DNA of 64,000 nt from Pseudomonadota bacterium (GTDB lineage Bacteria > Desulfobacterota > Binatia > Binatales > Binataceae), in the NCBI GenBank assembly GCA_021324855.1, contig JAJPIG010000007.1, positions 1 to 64,000 on the forward strand, written 5' to 3'. The translations under genes were made by a program, and so were the position numbers. This document shows positions 1 to 8,351 of the stretch, piece after piece (the first letter of the stretch is position 1; each line of letters opens with the position of its first letter). The notes below the pieces were generated by a model that ran no database searches, was not told where the DNA came from, and worked only from the letters and a program-made list of their open reading frames with translations.

Positions 1-114
1 GCCTTGCCGAGCAACGGCGAGGTCGCGCTGCCGATCGATCGCGGTCCGCTGACCGCCGAAGAGATTCGCACCGAGCGTGTCTATCCGGCCGATGCGAGCC
101 GGCCGCGCTTCTAA
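1..114 (+). CDS. 3' end of an unidentified protein, possibly the Tad secretin
   Basis: Frame 1 is open from the first base and ends at a TAA at 112-114. Only 37 residues are visible and they carry no diagnostic motif. The next gene is a CpaE-like ATPase 43 bases downstream in the same direction. In Tad/Cpa operons the gene before cpaE is commonly the secretin cpaC/rcpA or cpaD, so this may be the tail of one of those. That assignment rests on gene order only; the fragment itself cannot confirm it. Confidence 0.45.
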   Translation, partial: ALPSNGEVALPIDRGPLTAEEIRTERVYPADASRPRF

Positions 115-156
115 GCGGAGGGCATCAGCTCGGGGCCGAAGAGAGAGGATTGACGA

Positions 157-1386
157 GTGGCAGTAATAGGAAACAAACCTGAGGGGCGTCACGCAGCGCT
201 TAATGTAAGGCTGATAGGCGAAACCGAGGAGCGGCGCAGCGAGGTCAAGAACGTGATCTCGGCGATCGACGATCCGCCGCTCGAGATCAGCGAAGGCGTA
301 CCCGAGGTCGAGTCCCAGGCCAACGGCGATGGCGCGTCGGAACCGCCCGACGTAGTGATGGTGATCTTCAATGGCAATGAAGAAGCCTCGTTGACTTTCC
401 TTCAGGCCCAGGCGGATAGCACTCCGCGCCCCGCCGTATTTGCGATTCTCGGGGAACGGTCGCCGGGCCTGATGCGCCGCGTGTTGCGGGCCGGCGCGGA
501 TGAGTTGCTGTTCATGCCGCTGGTCCAGGAAGACGTAATTCGCGCGCTACTCAAGATCAGCGAAGCGCGCCGGCGCGCCGAGCGGCATCAGGGCGGCATT
601 ATTTTCTCGGTCACCAGCCTGGTGGGCGGGGTGGGCGCAACTAGTCTGGCCGCGAATCTCGGCCTCGCGCTGCACAAGAACATGGACAAGCGCGTGGCGC
701 TCGTCGACCTGGCCCTGCAATCCGGCGGACTCTCGGTGTTCCTCAGCCTGGAACCCGACCGCACGATACTGCCGCTCGCGCGGTTGGAGAAGAAGCTCGA
801 CTCGATTCAGCTCGAATCGGCGCTGACCAAGCACGACTCTGGTGTCTATCTGCTGGCCGCACCCAAGCGGATCGAAGATGCGGAAATCGTGTCCGATGTC
901 CTCATCGGCTCGATCCTCGATCTGATGCGGCATCTGTTCGATTTTGTGATCGTCGATTGTGGGACCCATGTCGACGAGAACTCAGTGGCGGCGTGGGAAC
1001 GCTCCGCCGACGTGCTGTACGTGCTGGATCAGTCAATCGGGGCGACGCGCTGCGCGTGGCGCTTTATCGATCTATTCGGAAAGCTGGGGATCCGGGACGC
1101 CGAGCTGCGTTTCATCCTGAACCGTTTTGATACGCATCATCCAATCACCGAAAAGCAGATCGCGCACACTCTCGCCCGCCCGATCTACGCGCGTATCCCG
1201 CGCGAGGACAAGACGCTGGAGCGCGTGCTGCTGAGCGGAGAAGGCCTCTGGAAGGTGGCTCCCAATGGTCCTTTGGCACGCGCGGTTGACGAACTGGCGC
1301 GGCGCCTGTCAGGGCCCGAAGCGCCGGTCCAGCAGGAGGCGGGGTTGATTGCGCGGCTGTTTTCGGCGGTTGCAACCCGAGGATAA
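157..1386 (+). CDS. cpaE: CpaE/TadZ-like MinD-family pilus localisation protein
   Basis: The 409-residue product has an N-terminal receiver-like half (about residues 60-145, no clear phosphoacceptor) and a C-terminal MinD/ParA-type domain from about residue 147. CpaE/TadZ proteins position the Tad pilus machine at the cell pole or focus. The P-loop reads GGVGATS (157-163): the P-loop Lys is Ala, as in many TadZ proteins, and the leading signature Lys of the KGG motif is Val. A Walker-B-like stretch, FVIVDCG, follows. The start is GTG at 157, preceded by GAGAGAGGA with good spacing. It is followed after 12 bases by cpaF and clearly belongs to the Tad operon. ATP hydrolysis is doubtful given the missing lysines. 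Confidence 0.85.
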   Translation: MAVIGNKPEGRHAALNVRLIGETEERRSEVKNVISAIDDPPLEISEGVPEVESQANGDGASEPPDVVMVIFNGNEEASLTFLQAQADSTPRPAVFAILGERSPGLMRRVLRAGADELLFMPLVQEDVIRALLKISEARRRAERHQGGIIFSVTSLVGGVGATSLAANLGLALHKNMDKRVALVDLALQSGGLSVFLSLEPDRTILPLARLEKKLDSIQLESALTKHDSGVYLLAAPKRIEDAEIVSDVLIGSILDLMRHLFDFVIVDCGTHVDENSVAAWERSADVLYVLDQSIGATRCAWRFIDLFGKLGIRDAELRFILNRFDTHHPITEKQIAHTLARPIYARIPREDKTLERVLLSGEGLWKVAPNGPLARAVDELARRLSGPEAPVQQEAGLIARLFSAVATRG

Positions 1387-1398
1387 GGGGAAAAGGCC

Positions 1399-2766
1399 AT
1401 GAGATTAGCGGAACGCATTTCGCAAAACGCGCCGGGACGCGACCGCGCCGCTTCACTGATTGGCGGCACGCCCTGGCGGACACGCGAAGAGGCGAGCGAT
1501 TCTTCACACGAGTTGAAGATCCAGGTGCACAACCGCCTGTTCGAATCGCTCGACGTCGAGAAGCTCGAAAGCCTCGAGCCCGCGATGGTTGAGAGCAAGG
1601 TCACCACCGCGATCAATGAGACGCTCGACGCGGAGGGCCGGCTGCTTACCGATTCTGATCGCGAGCGCCTGGTCGAGGAGATCAAGAACGAACTCCTTGG
1701 CCTGGGACCACTCGAACCGCTCCTGCATGACGATGAGATCACGGACATTCTGGTCAATGGTCCGAACCAAGTTTACGTCGAGAAGCGCGGTAAGCTGCAC
1801 AGCACCGACATCACGTTTCATGACAATCAGCATCTGATGTTGATTATCGACCGGATCGTGTCGCGCGTCGGTCGGCGCGTCGATGAGGCTTCGCCGATGG
1901 TCGATGCGCGTCTGCCCGACGGCTCGCGCGTCAACGCCATCATCCCGCCGCTGGCGCTCGATGGGCCGTCGCTCTCGATCCGTCGTTTCGGCCGCCGCCG
2001 CTACGATATCGAGGGCCTGCTCGAACGCGAGAGTCTGACCCCCGAGATGGTCAGCTTCCTGCGCGCGATGGTTCGCGCCCGTTTGAACATCATCGTCTCC
2101 GGCGGCACCGGCTCGGGCAAAACCACTCTGCTCAACTGCCTCTCGGCGTTCGTGCCCGAAGACGAACGTATCGTCACGATCGAAGACTCGGCCGAAATCT
2201 CGCTCCAGCAGCCGCATGTAGTGCGGCTCGAAAGCCGGCCTGCGAACCTGGAGGGCAAGGGCGAAGTCACCCAACGCGACCTGGTGCGTAACTCGCTGCG
2301 TATGCGGCCCGACCGTATCATCGTCGGCGAGGTCCGCGGCGCGGAAGTCTTCGACATGCTGCAGGCGATGTCGACGGGTCACGACGGCTCGCTCTCGACG
2401 ATTCACGCAAACAGCGCACGTGAAGCGGTCGGACGCCTCGAGATGATGATGCTGCTGTCGGGATTTTCGATTCCGCAGCGCGCGATGCGTCAGCAGATTG
2501 CCGCCGCCGTCAACGTTTTCGTCCACGTCGCCCGTCTGTCCGACGGCTCGCGCAAAGTGATGAAGATTTCCGAGGTCGCCGGAATGGAAGGCGACACCAT
2601 CATGCTGCAGGACCTGTTCGAGTTCCAACGCAGCGGTGTGAGCCCGAGCGGCAAGGTGCTGGGCCAGTTCCGTGCGACTGGTATCCGCTCGGCCTACACC
2701 GAACGGATCGAGCTGGGCGGCTTCAAGTTCGTCGATTCGCGCCCGCTACGCTCTGTTCAGAGGTAA
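1399..2766 (+). CDS. cpaF: CpaF/TadA pilus secretion ATPase
   Basis: This 455-residue protein is a type II/IV secretion ATPase that powers assembly of Flp/Tad pili at the inner membrane. It has an N-terminal all-alpha region, a central N-domain ([14 protein letters not shown] near 171-185), a Walker A motif GGTGSGKTT (about 235-243), a Walker B/Asp box and the conserved [15 protein letters not shown] His-box segment. Length is typical for CpaF. It lies between cpaE and tadB with gaps of 12 and 5 bases, consistent with one transcript. Function and pathway are secure from the motif set and gene order. Confidence 0.95.
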   Translation: MRLAERISQNAPGRDRAASLIGGTPWRTREEASDSSHELKIQVHNRLFESLDVEKLESLEPAMVESKVTTAINETLDAEGRLLTDSDRERLVEEIKNELLGLGPLEPLLHDDEITDILVNGPNQVYVEKRGKLHSTDITFHDNQHLMLIIDRIVSRVGRRVDEASPMVDARLPDGSRVNAIIPPLALDGPSLSIRRFGRRRYDIEGLLERESLTPEMVSFLRAMVRARLNIIVSGGTGSGKTTLLNCLSAFVPEDERIVTIEDSAEISLQQPHVVRLESRPANLEGKGEVTQRDLVRNSLRMRPDRIIVGEVRGAEVFDMLQAMSTGHDGSLSTIHANSAREAVGRLEMMMLLSGFSIPQRAMRQQIAAAVNVFVHVARLSDGSRKVMKISEVAGMEGDTIMLQDLFEFQRSGVSPSGKVLGQFRATGIRSAYTERIELGGFKFVDSRPLRSVQR

Positions 2767-2771
2767 GTACG

Positions 2772-3722
2772 ATGGATCTGGCAATTTGTCTACTGGTGTT
2801 TTCGGTCGTGTTCGGCACCGGCCTGATGCTCGTGCGTCAGCGCGAAGCGGTTCCCGAACGCGCCTATCGCAATCTCCAGCGGTTGACCCATGGCTCGGTC
2901 GATGCGGACGGCGATTCGATCATGAACCGTCGCCGCGCGAAGCAACGCGAGGCGCTGTCCTGGCTCTACCGCATGAACCTGCTTCGGCTCCTCGAGAACA
3001 GCCTCTGGCAGGCCGGTATCTACATGCGGCTTTCGGACCTGCTGCTGATCATCGTGTTGATGTTCGGCGCGGGAATCGCGCTCGGGCAGCTCGTTGTCGC
3101 TGATCCGCTGATTTGGTTTGGGATTGGCTGCGGGATGGCCTCGCTGCCGATCATCTATATTCACATCCGCCGCAAGCGGCGTCTTAAGGCGTTCGCCTTG
3201 CAGTTACCCTATGCGCTCGATCTGCTAAAATCTTCGCTCGAGGCGGGACATTCGCTGATGCGCGGGATGCAGGTTGTGGTGCAGGAGTTCGGCGATCCGC
3301 TCGGCGGTGAATTCCGCACCGTGCTCGAGCAGACGCGGATTGGGCTTCCGCTGCCGCGTGCGCTCGAAGACATGCTGACCCGCGTGCCCGAAGATGATTT
3401 CCGCTTGCTCGTGGTCGCGGTCAAGGTGCAGGCCGAGGTCGGCAGCTCGCTCGCCCATATCATCGAGCGGCTGGCCGAGATCGTGCGTACGCGCCAGCGG
3501 CTCCAGGCGCAGATCCTCGCGCTCACGGCACAGTCGCGTCTGAGCGGCATGATCGTCGGCCTGTTGCCGGTCGTGATGCTCGTGGTGTTCAGCGTTCTGC
3601 AACCCTCGTACACCTACACGCTGTTTCACGATCCCACCGGCATCAAGTTGGTTAAGCTCGCCCTCGGGCTCGACGTGCTCGCCTTCCTTATAATCCGGCA
3701 TCTGCTGCGGCCTACCTATTAA
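2772..3722 (+). CDS. tadB: TadB inner-membrane platform protein (T2SS F family)
   Basis: The 316-residue product is an integral membrane platform protein of the Tad pilus. Hydrophobic helices occur near residues 1-17, two helices around 90-135, and two near the C-terminus (about 260-310). Between them is the cytoplasmic T2SSF helical domain with a pattern such as PYALDLLKSSLEAGHSL. It starts 5 bases after the cpaF stop and is followed 12 bases later by tadC. The TadB/TadC pair is standard in Tad loci, where the two proteins are thought to form the membrane platform for the TadA ATPase. Confidence 0.93.
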   Translation: MDLAICLLVFSVVFGTGLMLVRQREAVPERAYRNLQRLTHGSVDADGDSIMNRRRAKQREALSWLYRMNLLRLLENSLWQAGIYMRLSDLLLIIVLMFGAGIALGQLVVADPLIWFGIGCGMASLPIIYIHIRRKRRLKAFALQLPYALDLLKSSLEAGHSLMRGMQVVVQEFGDPLGGEFRTVLEQTRIGLPLPRALEDMLTRVPEDDFRLLVVAVKVQAEVGSSLAHIIERLAEIVRTRQRLQAQILALTAQSRLSGMIVGLLPVVMLVVFSVLQPSYTYTLFHDPTGIKLVKLALGLDVLAFLIIRHLLRPTY

Positions 3723-3734
3723 AGGGGAGAGCCA

Positions 3735-4673
3735 ATGTTGGACCCGATACTCATTACCGTCATTTTCCTTTGCCTGTTGGGCGTGGCAGCGGTAGGCATT
3801 TACGCCGCCATGTACGGCAGCCATCGCGTGCTGGAAGACCGTTTTGATGACCTCGCGATGCGCCTGCGAATCGAACACGGCGGCCTCGGCAACGACGATG
3901 CCGAATCCGAGGGCTTGGCGCGCTCGGCATTCGATTGGATTATCCGCCGGATGCCGGCGCCGGACCCCGGCAGCCCCAAAAGCGAGAGATTATCACAGAC
4001 ACTGGTTCAGGCAGGCTTCACCCGCTCCGGCGCTTTACAAGCCTTTCACGCGGTTCGGGTAGTATGCGCGCTGGGAGCCGGACTTGTCGTCCTGCTGCTG
4101 ACGCTCGCGATGGGTTTGCCGAACGTGAGCGCAATTTTTTATGCGATCTGCGCCGGTCTGCTCGGCGCGACCATACCGAGTGTCATCCTGGGTCGGCGCG
4201 CCGCCAAGCGTCAGCGGGAAATCGGCCGCCAGGTGAGCGACGTGCTCGACCTGCTGGTGGTGTGCGTCGAAGCTGGTCTCGGCATCTTCGAGGCGATCAA
4301 GGTCGTCGGGAATGAAACCGAGCGCCAGGAACAGGCCATCGGCAAGGAGCTCGCGCTGGTGTCCAACGAGATCACAGCCGGCCTTTCGCTCGGGCAGGCA
4401 CTCCGCAACATGGCCGAACGCACCGCGGTCGAAGACATCAAGCCGCTCGCGGCAACGCTCATCCAGAGCGAACAACTTGGCGCTCAGATGGCGCCGGCGT
4501 TGCGCGCAATCTCCGACACCTTGCGCAGCCGGCGGCGGCTGCGCGCCGAAGAGGCGGCCCAGAAAACCACCATCAAGATTCTCTTCCCGCTCATCCTGCT
4601 GGTGTTGCCCGCGATGATTATGATGATTGTGGGGCCGGCGATGATTCAGATCGCACGCAGCCTGAGCCCCTGA
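3735..4673 (+). CDS. tadC: TadC inner-membrane platform protein (T2SS F family)
   Basis: This 312-residue protein has an N-terminal membrane helix, a central hydrophobic pair (about 110-155), a T2SSF domain (VSDVLDLLVVCVEAG and GLSLGQALRNMAERT) and a C-terminal hydrophobic tail. It is the second platform component of the Tad pilus. A GGGGAGA-like ribosome site precedes the ATG. It is the last Tad gene in this window: no pilin (flp), prepilin peptidase or TadD/E/F/G gene follows, so these must lie upstream or elsewhere. A strong GC-rich hairpin 35 bases downstream probably ends the operon. Confidence 0.92.
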   Translation: MLDPILITVIFLCLLGVAAVGIYAAMYGSHRVLEDRFDDLAMRLRIEHGGLGNDDAESEGLARSAFDWIIRRMPAPDPGSPKSERLSQTLVQAGFTRSGALQAFHAVRVVCALGAGLVVLLLTLAMGLPNVSAIFYAICAGLLGATIPSVILGRRAAKRQREIGRQVSDVLDLLVVCVEAGLGIFEAIKVVGNETERQEQAIGKELALVSNEITAGLSLGQALRNMAERTAVEDIKPLAATLIQSEQLGAQMAPALRAISDTLRSRRRLRAEEAAQKTTIKILFPLILLVLPAMIMMIVGPAMIQIARSLSP

Positions 4674-4707
4674 TTCCACAACGTCAGCTCGTTCCTTCTC
4701 CTCCTGG

Positions 4708-4737
4708 GCGAGGCGCGAAACTTCCACCGCGCCTCGC
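4708..4737 (+). terminator. GC-rich hairpin after the Tad genes
   Basis: A perfect 10-bp inverted repeat, GCGAGGCGCG / CGCGCCTCGC, with a 10-base loop lies just after tadC and before the TPR gene. A short T-containing run (TTGCGCTT) follows but there is no true U-tract, so this is a plausible but non-canonical intrinsic terminator. Confidence 0.55.
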
Positions 4738-4780
4738 TTGCGCTTGACGGCCGCGATGCTTCGCAATATCGGATGATCTT

Positions 4781-5266
4781 ATGGACGACGCGCTCGCGAA
4801 GCGGCAGGCGATCGCACTCTGGAAAGAGGGGATCGGTTTTCAGGCTGCTGGCGATTACCAGCGCGCCATCGAGTTCTACAGCCGTTCAATCGAGCTTCAT
4901 CCAACTGCGGAGGCTTTCACGTTTCGCGGCTGGGCCTATCACTTCCTTGGCCGTATCGATGACGCGATTGCCGAATGCAAGCGCGCGATTGAAGTGGATC
5001 CGGATTTTGGCAATCCCTACAACGACATCGGCGCCTACCTGCTCGCAAAGGGCGACTTCGAAGAGGCGATCGGATGGCTTGAGAAAGCCAAGCTCGCACC
5101 GCGTTACGAACCACGCCACTTCCCGTACATGAACCTCGGGCGTGTTTATGCCGCGAAAGGGATGGTGATGCGCGCGATCGCCGAGTTCGAACAGGCGCTC
5201 AAAATCGCGCCCGGCGAGCCGACCTGCCTTGAAGCGCTCGCCCGTCTGTGCGCCGTCCTCAATTAA
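4781..5266 (+). CDS. Small tetratricopeptide-repeat protein
   Basis: The 161-residue product consists almost entirely of TPR-like helix pairs. Repeats can be read around residues 15-45 (AAGDYQRAIEFYSRSIELHP), 50-82 (GRIDDAIAECKRAIEVDP), 86-115 and 122-155 (GMVMRAIAEFEQALKIAP). There is no signal peptide or membrane segment, so it is probably a cytoplasmic scaffold. It lies 107 bases after tadC beyond a hairpin; a link to the pilus (TadD is also a TPR protein, but a longer lipoprotein) is possible but unsupported. Substrate or partner is unknown. Confidence 0.8.
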   Translation: MDDALAKRQAIALWKEGIGFQAAGDYQRAIEFYSRSIELHPTAEAFTFRGWAYHFLGRIDDAIAECKRAIEVDPDFGNPYNDIGAYLLAKGDFEEAIGWLEKAKLAPRYEPRHFPYMNLGRVYAAKGMVMRAIAEFEQALKIAPGEPTCLEALARLCAVLN

Positions 5267-5326
5267 TCGCCTTAAGGTCTGGGCTGCCTTTTTACCGCGA
5301 AGCGGCTTTTGATAGACTCCATTTTT

Positions 5327-6568
5327 ATGGCAGGACCTGAGCAGATCTGGCCGGAAGCGGTCCGCACACTCGAAGCCGGCAAACCCTTCGCACTCGCCAC
5401 AGTGGTCAATGTGCGGGGTTCGACGCCGCGCGAAGTCGGCGCGAAGATGATCGTCAGAACCGACGGTCAGTTCGGCACGATCGGCGGCGGGTGCGGCGAG
5501 GCAGAAGTCTTCCGCAAGGCGCGTCTGCTGCTCGATGAGGGCGAAGGCGCGCGGCTCACTGAAGTCGACCTGACTGGCGACTTCGAGCAGCAGGAGATCG
5601 GTACCTGCGGCGGCATCATGGATGTCTTCATCGAGCTGTGGTCGCCGGAGCGCGATCTCCCGATGGCCCGCAAGCTTGCCGAATCGTCGCGTCGCAATCT
5701 GCCTGGCGCGCTCCTGAGTATCGTCAATCCAGGAACATCCGGGCGCGCCGCACTCGGCGCGCGCGCCGTGATCGATCTCTCTGAAACGCCCGCTTCCGCA
5801 TCTATACTTGGACTCGACCGCGCCGCGCTCCAGCAGCTTCGCGAGCAGGTCGCCGACGCGATACCGGGCCTGCTCGAGGTCGGCTCTGACGGCGTGCTGC
5901 GGCCTGCCGCGCGGATCGATGCGAACGGTGCCGCGCGGCTGTTCGTCGATCCGATCTCGGGTGCTCAGCGTCTGATCATCGCCGGCGCAGGCCATATCGC
6001 ACAGCCGCTCGCGGCGCTCGGCTCGATGCTCGGCTTCCATGTCACGGTTATCGACGATCGAGCGCAGTTCGCCAATCGCGAACGCTTCCCAAGCGCCGAC
6101 GAAATCATAGTGCGCCCGTTCAAGGCCGCGATCGATTCGATCTGGCTCGATCGCCATTGCTACGTGATCTCGGTGACGCGCGGCCACGCCTTCGATGACG
6201 AGGTGGTGCGTGCGGCGCTTCGACAGGCGGCGCGCGACCCACGAATTTTCATTGGGATGATCGGGTCACGCCGGCGCGTCAAGACCACGCTCGAACGAAT
6301 TAGCGCAGACGGTGTGAGCCCCGCCCTGCTCTCCCAGGTGCACGCTCCGCTCGGCGTCGATATCGGCGCTGAGACGCCCGAGGAAATCGCCATTTCCATC
6401 ATCGGCGAGGTGATTCGCGAACGACGCACCCGCGCCCGCGATGATTTCAACCTGGGCGTCAAGCTCGGCCAACTCGAGCGCTCAGAGGGCATCCGCGGCG
6501 GAACCCGGCCGCGTCCGACCGCCGCGGCCGCCGGGCTGCACGAGACCGGCGAGACCGCCGCGAAGTAG
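5327..6568 (+). CDS. XdhC/CoxI-family molybdenum-cofactor maturation protein
   Basis: The 413-residue product has an N-terminal XdhC/CoxI domain (about residues 10-90, with VVNVRGSTPREVGAKM and a GGGCGEAEV patch) and a C-terminal Rossmann domain beginning RLIIAGAGHIAQPLAALG. Characterised relatives bind and sulfurate or chaperone the molybdenum cofactor for insertion into xanthine-dehydrogenase-type enzymes. The ORF track begins at TTG 5309; ATG 5327 (MAGPEQIW) aligns better with the family start. It is followed 26 bases later by a MobA-like nucleotidyltransferase, the usual partner. No molybdo-hydroxylase subunit is encoded in the window, so the client enzyme is elsewhere. Confidence 0.88.
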   Translation: MAGPEQIWPEAVRTLEAGKPFALATVVNVRGSTPREVGAKMIVRTDGQFGTIGGGCGEAEVFRKARLLLDEGEGARLTEVDLTGDFEQQEIGTCGGIMDVFIELWSPERDLPMARKLAESSRRNLPGALLSIVNPGTSGRAALGARAVIDLSETPASASILGLDRAALQQLREQVADAIPGLLEVGSDGVLRPAARIDANGAARLFVDPISGAQRLIIAGAGHIAQPLAALGSMLGFHVTVIDDRAQFANRERFPSADEIIVRPFKAAIDSIWLDRHCYVISVTRGHAFDDEVVRAALRQAARDPRIFIGMIGSRRRVKTTLERISADGVSPALLSQVHAPLGVDIGAETPEEIAISIIGEVIRERRTRARDDFNLGVKLGQLERSEGIRGGTRPRPTAAAAGLHETGETAAK

Positions 6569-6594
6569 TCAGTCTGGAGCTCGGCGGGGTACCG

Positions 6595-7206
6595 ATGCGT
6601 CTCGAAGGTATCCTGCTTGCGGCCGGCGAATCGCGCCGGATGGGCTACCCCAAGCCGCTGCTCCGAATCGATGACCGCACCTTCCTTGAACAGACAAGCC
6701 TCGCGATGCTCGAGGTTGTGCCGCGGCTGATCGTCGTGATCGGCGCGTGGGCCGATCGGATCCGTCCGCGCGTCCCGGCCGATCCGCGAATCTCGACCGT
6801 CGAAAACCGAGGCTGGTCGCGTGGCCAGCTCTCATCGCTCAAACTCGGCATCCGGGCTGTCAGCGGCATGGCCGATGCCGCGCTGGTCCATCTCGCCGAC
6901 CATCCGCTGGTTCGCGATGAAACGTTTCGGGGTATCGTGCGGTACTACTGCGGCGAAGCCAATCGACCGCCTATTCTTATCGCCCGTTCAGCAGGCCGCC
7001 GCGGCCATCCCGTGATTTTTGCCAAAACGCTTTTTGACGAACTATTGATGGCTTCCGATAGCGTAGGCGCTAAACAGGTCGTAAATCGCGATCCTGGACG
7101 CGTCGCCTACTTCGACGTCGATGATCCCGGAGTCGCCCTTGACCTCGATACCCCCGAGGATCTCACCCGCGCCGGTTTGCCGCCGCCGCCATCGGCTCAG
7201 GATTGA
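6595..7206 (+). CDS. MobA-like molybdenum-cofactor nucleotidyltransferase
   Basis: This 203-residue protein begins with the NTP-transferase signature LLAAGESRRMGYPKPLL and contains the RRGHPVIF segment typical of the MocA/CoxC type. Relatives transfer CMP to molybdopterin to make the cytosine dinucleotide form used by xanthine-dehydrogenase-family enzymes. It directly follows the XdhC/CoxI gene, which fits a shared role in cofactor maturation. MobA (GMP) versus MocA (CMP) specificity cannot be decided by eye; the XdhC neighbour favours MocA-like. Confidence 0.85.
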   Translation: MRLEGILLAAGESRRMGYPKPLLRIDDRTFLEQTSLAMLEVVPRLIVVIGAWADRIRPRVPADPRISTVENRGWSRGQLSSLKLGIRAVSGMADAALVHLADHPLVRDETFRGIVRYYCGEANRPPILIARSAGRRGHPVIFAKTLFDELLMASDSVGAKQVVNRDPGRVAYFDVDDPGVALDLDTPEDLTRAGLPPPPSAQD

Positions 7207-7230
7207 CTCGCGATGCTCCCTCTGGTCCCT

Positions 7231-7257
7231 TGTAACCGAGGTCGGGATATAACGTAG
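7231..7257 (+). promoter_or_regulatory. Candidate ECF-sigma autoregulatory promoter
   Basis: TGTAACC (7231-7237) and CGTAG (7253-7257) are separated by 15 bases. This resembles the AAC ... CGT architecture recognised by many ECF sigma factors and lies about 30 bases upstream of the ECF sigma gene's ATG. It could be an autoregulated promoter. No second copy was found upstream of another gene. Confidence 0.4.
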
Positions 7258-7284
7258 TACGATTTGGAGCTATGGGGGGTGGAG

Positions 7285-7923
7285 ATGGGACTGGCTTCGA
7301 CTGCAAGATTGGAGAGCGCGGAACGGGTCCGGCCCGATGAGGAGCTGGTCGCCGAGGTCCGCGCCGGTGAGAATGCTGCGTTTGCCGAGCTGGCGAGCCG
7401 CCATCGTCGCCGCATCGAGCATCTCTGCCGCCGTTTCTTCATCGATCAGGAGCTGGTCCGCGATCTGACCCAAGAATGTTTTCTGCGCGCGTTCGCCGGA
7501 CTTGCGAGCTATCGGGCCGAGATGCCCTTCACCGCCTGGATTCGCACGATCGCGGTCAACGCCTGTTACGACGAATTGCGCAGACGGCGCCGCAAGCCCG
7601 AGGAATTGGTCGCCGATTTCACCGTCGGCGAACTCGAGTGGATGGAACTGGTTAGTGACGCGTCTCCCGAGGAGTTGGCCGGCGCCGCCGAGGAGCGGCG
7701 TGAAGCCTACACGCTCGCTCATCGCTTGCTCGCTAGCCTCCGGCCCGAGGATCGGATGGTGCTGGTGCTCAAGGACAGCGAAGAGATGGGCGTGCAGGAG
7801 ATCGCCGAGACGCTCGGCTGGAGCGAGGCGAAAGTAAAAATCCGCGCCTTCAGGGCGCGCCAGGCATTGCGCAAGCAGGCGAGCCGGATGCTCGGCTCGC
7901 GCCGCTTCAGGATTTTCAAGTGA
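7285..7923 (+). CDS. RNA polymerase ECF-type sigma factor
   Basis: The product (212 residues from ATG 7285) has sigma region 2 (LVRDLTQECFLRAFAGLASYR, followed by the Arg-rich DELRRRRR) and region 4 (MGVQEIAETLGWSEAKVKIRAFRARQALRK). It would direct RNA polymerase to a stress regulon. The ORF track begins at TTG 7264; ATG 7285 lies after a G-rich ribosome site. Its stop overlaps the GTG of a zinc-type anti-sigma gene, a typical sigma/anti-sigma pair. A candidate ECF promoter lies upstream, so autoregulation is likely. The inducing signal is unknown; the third gene suggests an envelope or periplasmic stress. Confidence 0.93.
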   Translation: MGLASTARLESAERVRPDEELVAEVRAGENAAFAELASRHRRRIEHLCRRFFIDQELVRDLTQECFLRAFAGLASYRAEMPFTAWIRTIAVNACYDELRRRRRKPEELVADFTVGELEWMELVSDASPEELAGAAEERREAYTLAHRLLASLRPEDRMVLVLKDSEEMGVQEIAETLGWSEAKVKIRAFRARQALRKQASRMLGSRRFRIFK

Positions 7924-8351
7924 ACTGCTTTCAGGCTCGAAGGGAATTCCCGAATTTCTGGCGCGAGCGGCTCGCTGAGCCCGTCGCCAACCAACTCGCC
8001 GGCCATCTCGAATGCTGCGGGCTGTGCGAGCAGGCGTACCGGCTCTTCGCGCTGACCGCGCCCGTGATGCATTCGGATGCCGAGGCGGTCGATGCGATGC
8101 TGGGCGGCGAAGATGCAGTCCGGCGGCCGCGGCGAATGCCAAGCGTCCAAGCCGGCGATGCGGCCGAACAGCGTGGGATGATCTGGACGGCGCTCTCGAT
8201 GCTGGTTGCGGCCAGCGTAATCGCCTATATCGCCGCGGCCACGCCCAGGGAGAGCCTGATCGACGCGCTTACCAACAGCCGCCCGGCGAGCGCGATTTCG
8301 GCGGTCCAGGAACCGCCCGCTTACTCTTTCCTCGACGACTTTGCCGGCTAG
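7920..8351 (+). CDS. Membrane-bound zinc-type anti-sigma factor
   Basis: The 143-residue product has an N-terminal zinc anti-sigma motif, HLECCGLC (an H-x3-C-x2-C pattern), and one membrane helix around residues 80-102 (MIWTALSMLVAASVIAYIAAA), followed by a short periplasmic tail. Relatives hold their cognate ECF sigma factor inactive at the inner membrane. The GTG start overlaps the sigma gene's TGA, indicating translational coupling and a pair relationship. The C-terminal tail overlaps the start of the next gene by 11 bases. Confidence 0.85.
   Translation: MNCFQARREFPNFWRERLAEPVANQLAGHLECCGLCEQAYRLFALTAPVMHSDAEAVDAMLGGEDAVRRPRRMPSVQAGDAAEQRGMIWTALSMLVAASVIAYIAAATPRESLIDALTNSRPASAISAVQEPPAYSFLDDFAG

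Noticed and set aside
4886-6187. Minus-strand ORF of 433 residues
   Set aside because: Antisense to the TPR and XdhC genes; no domain and Arg/Asp-rich composition typical of a shadow frame.
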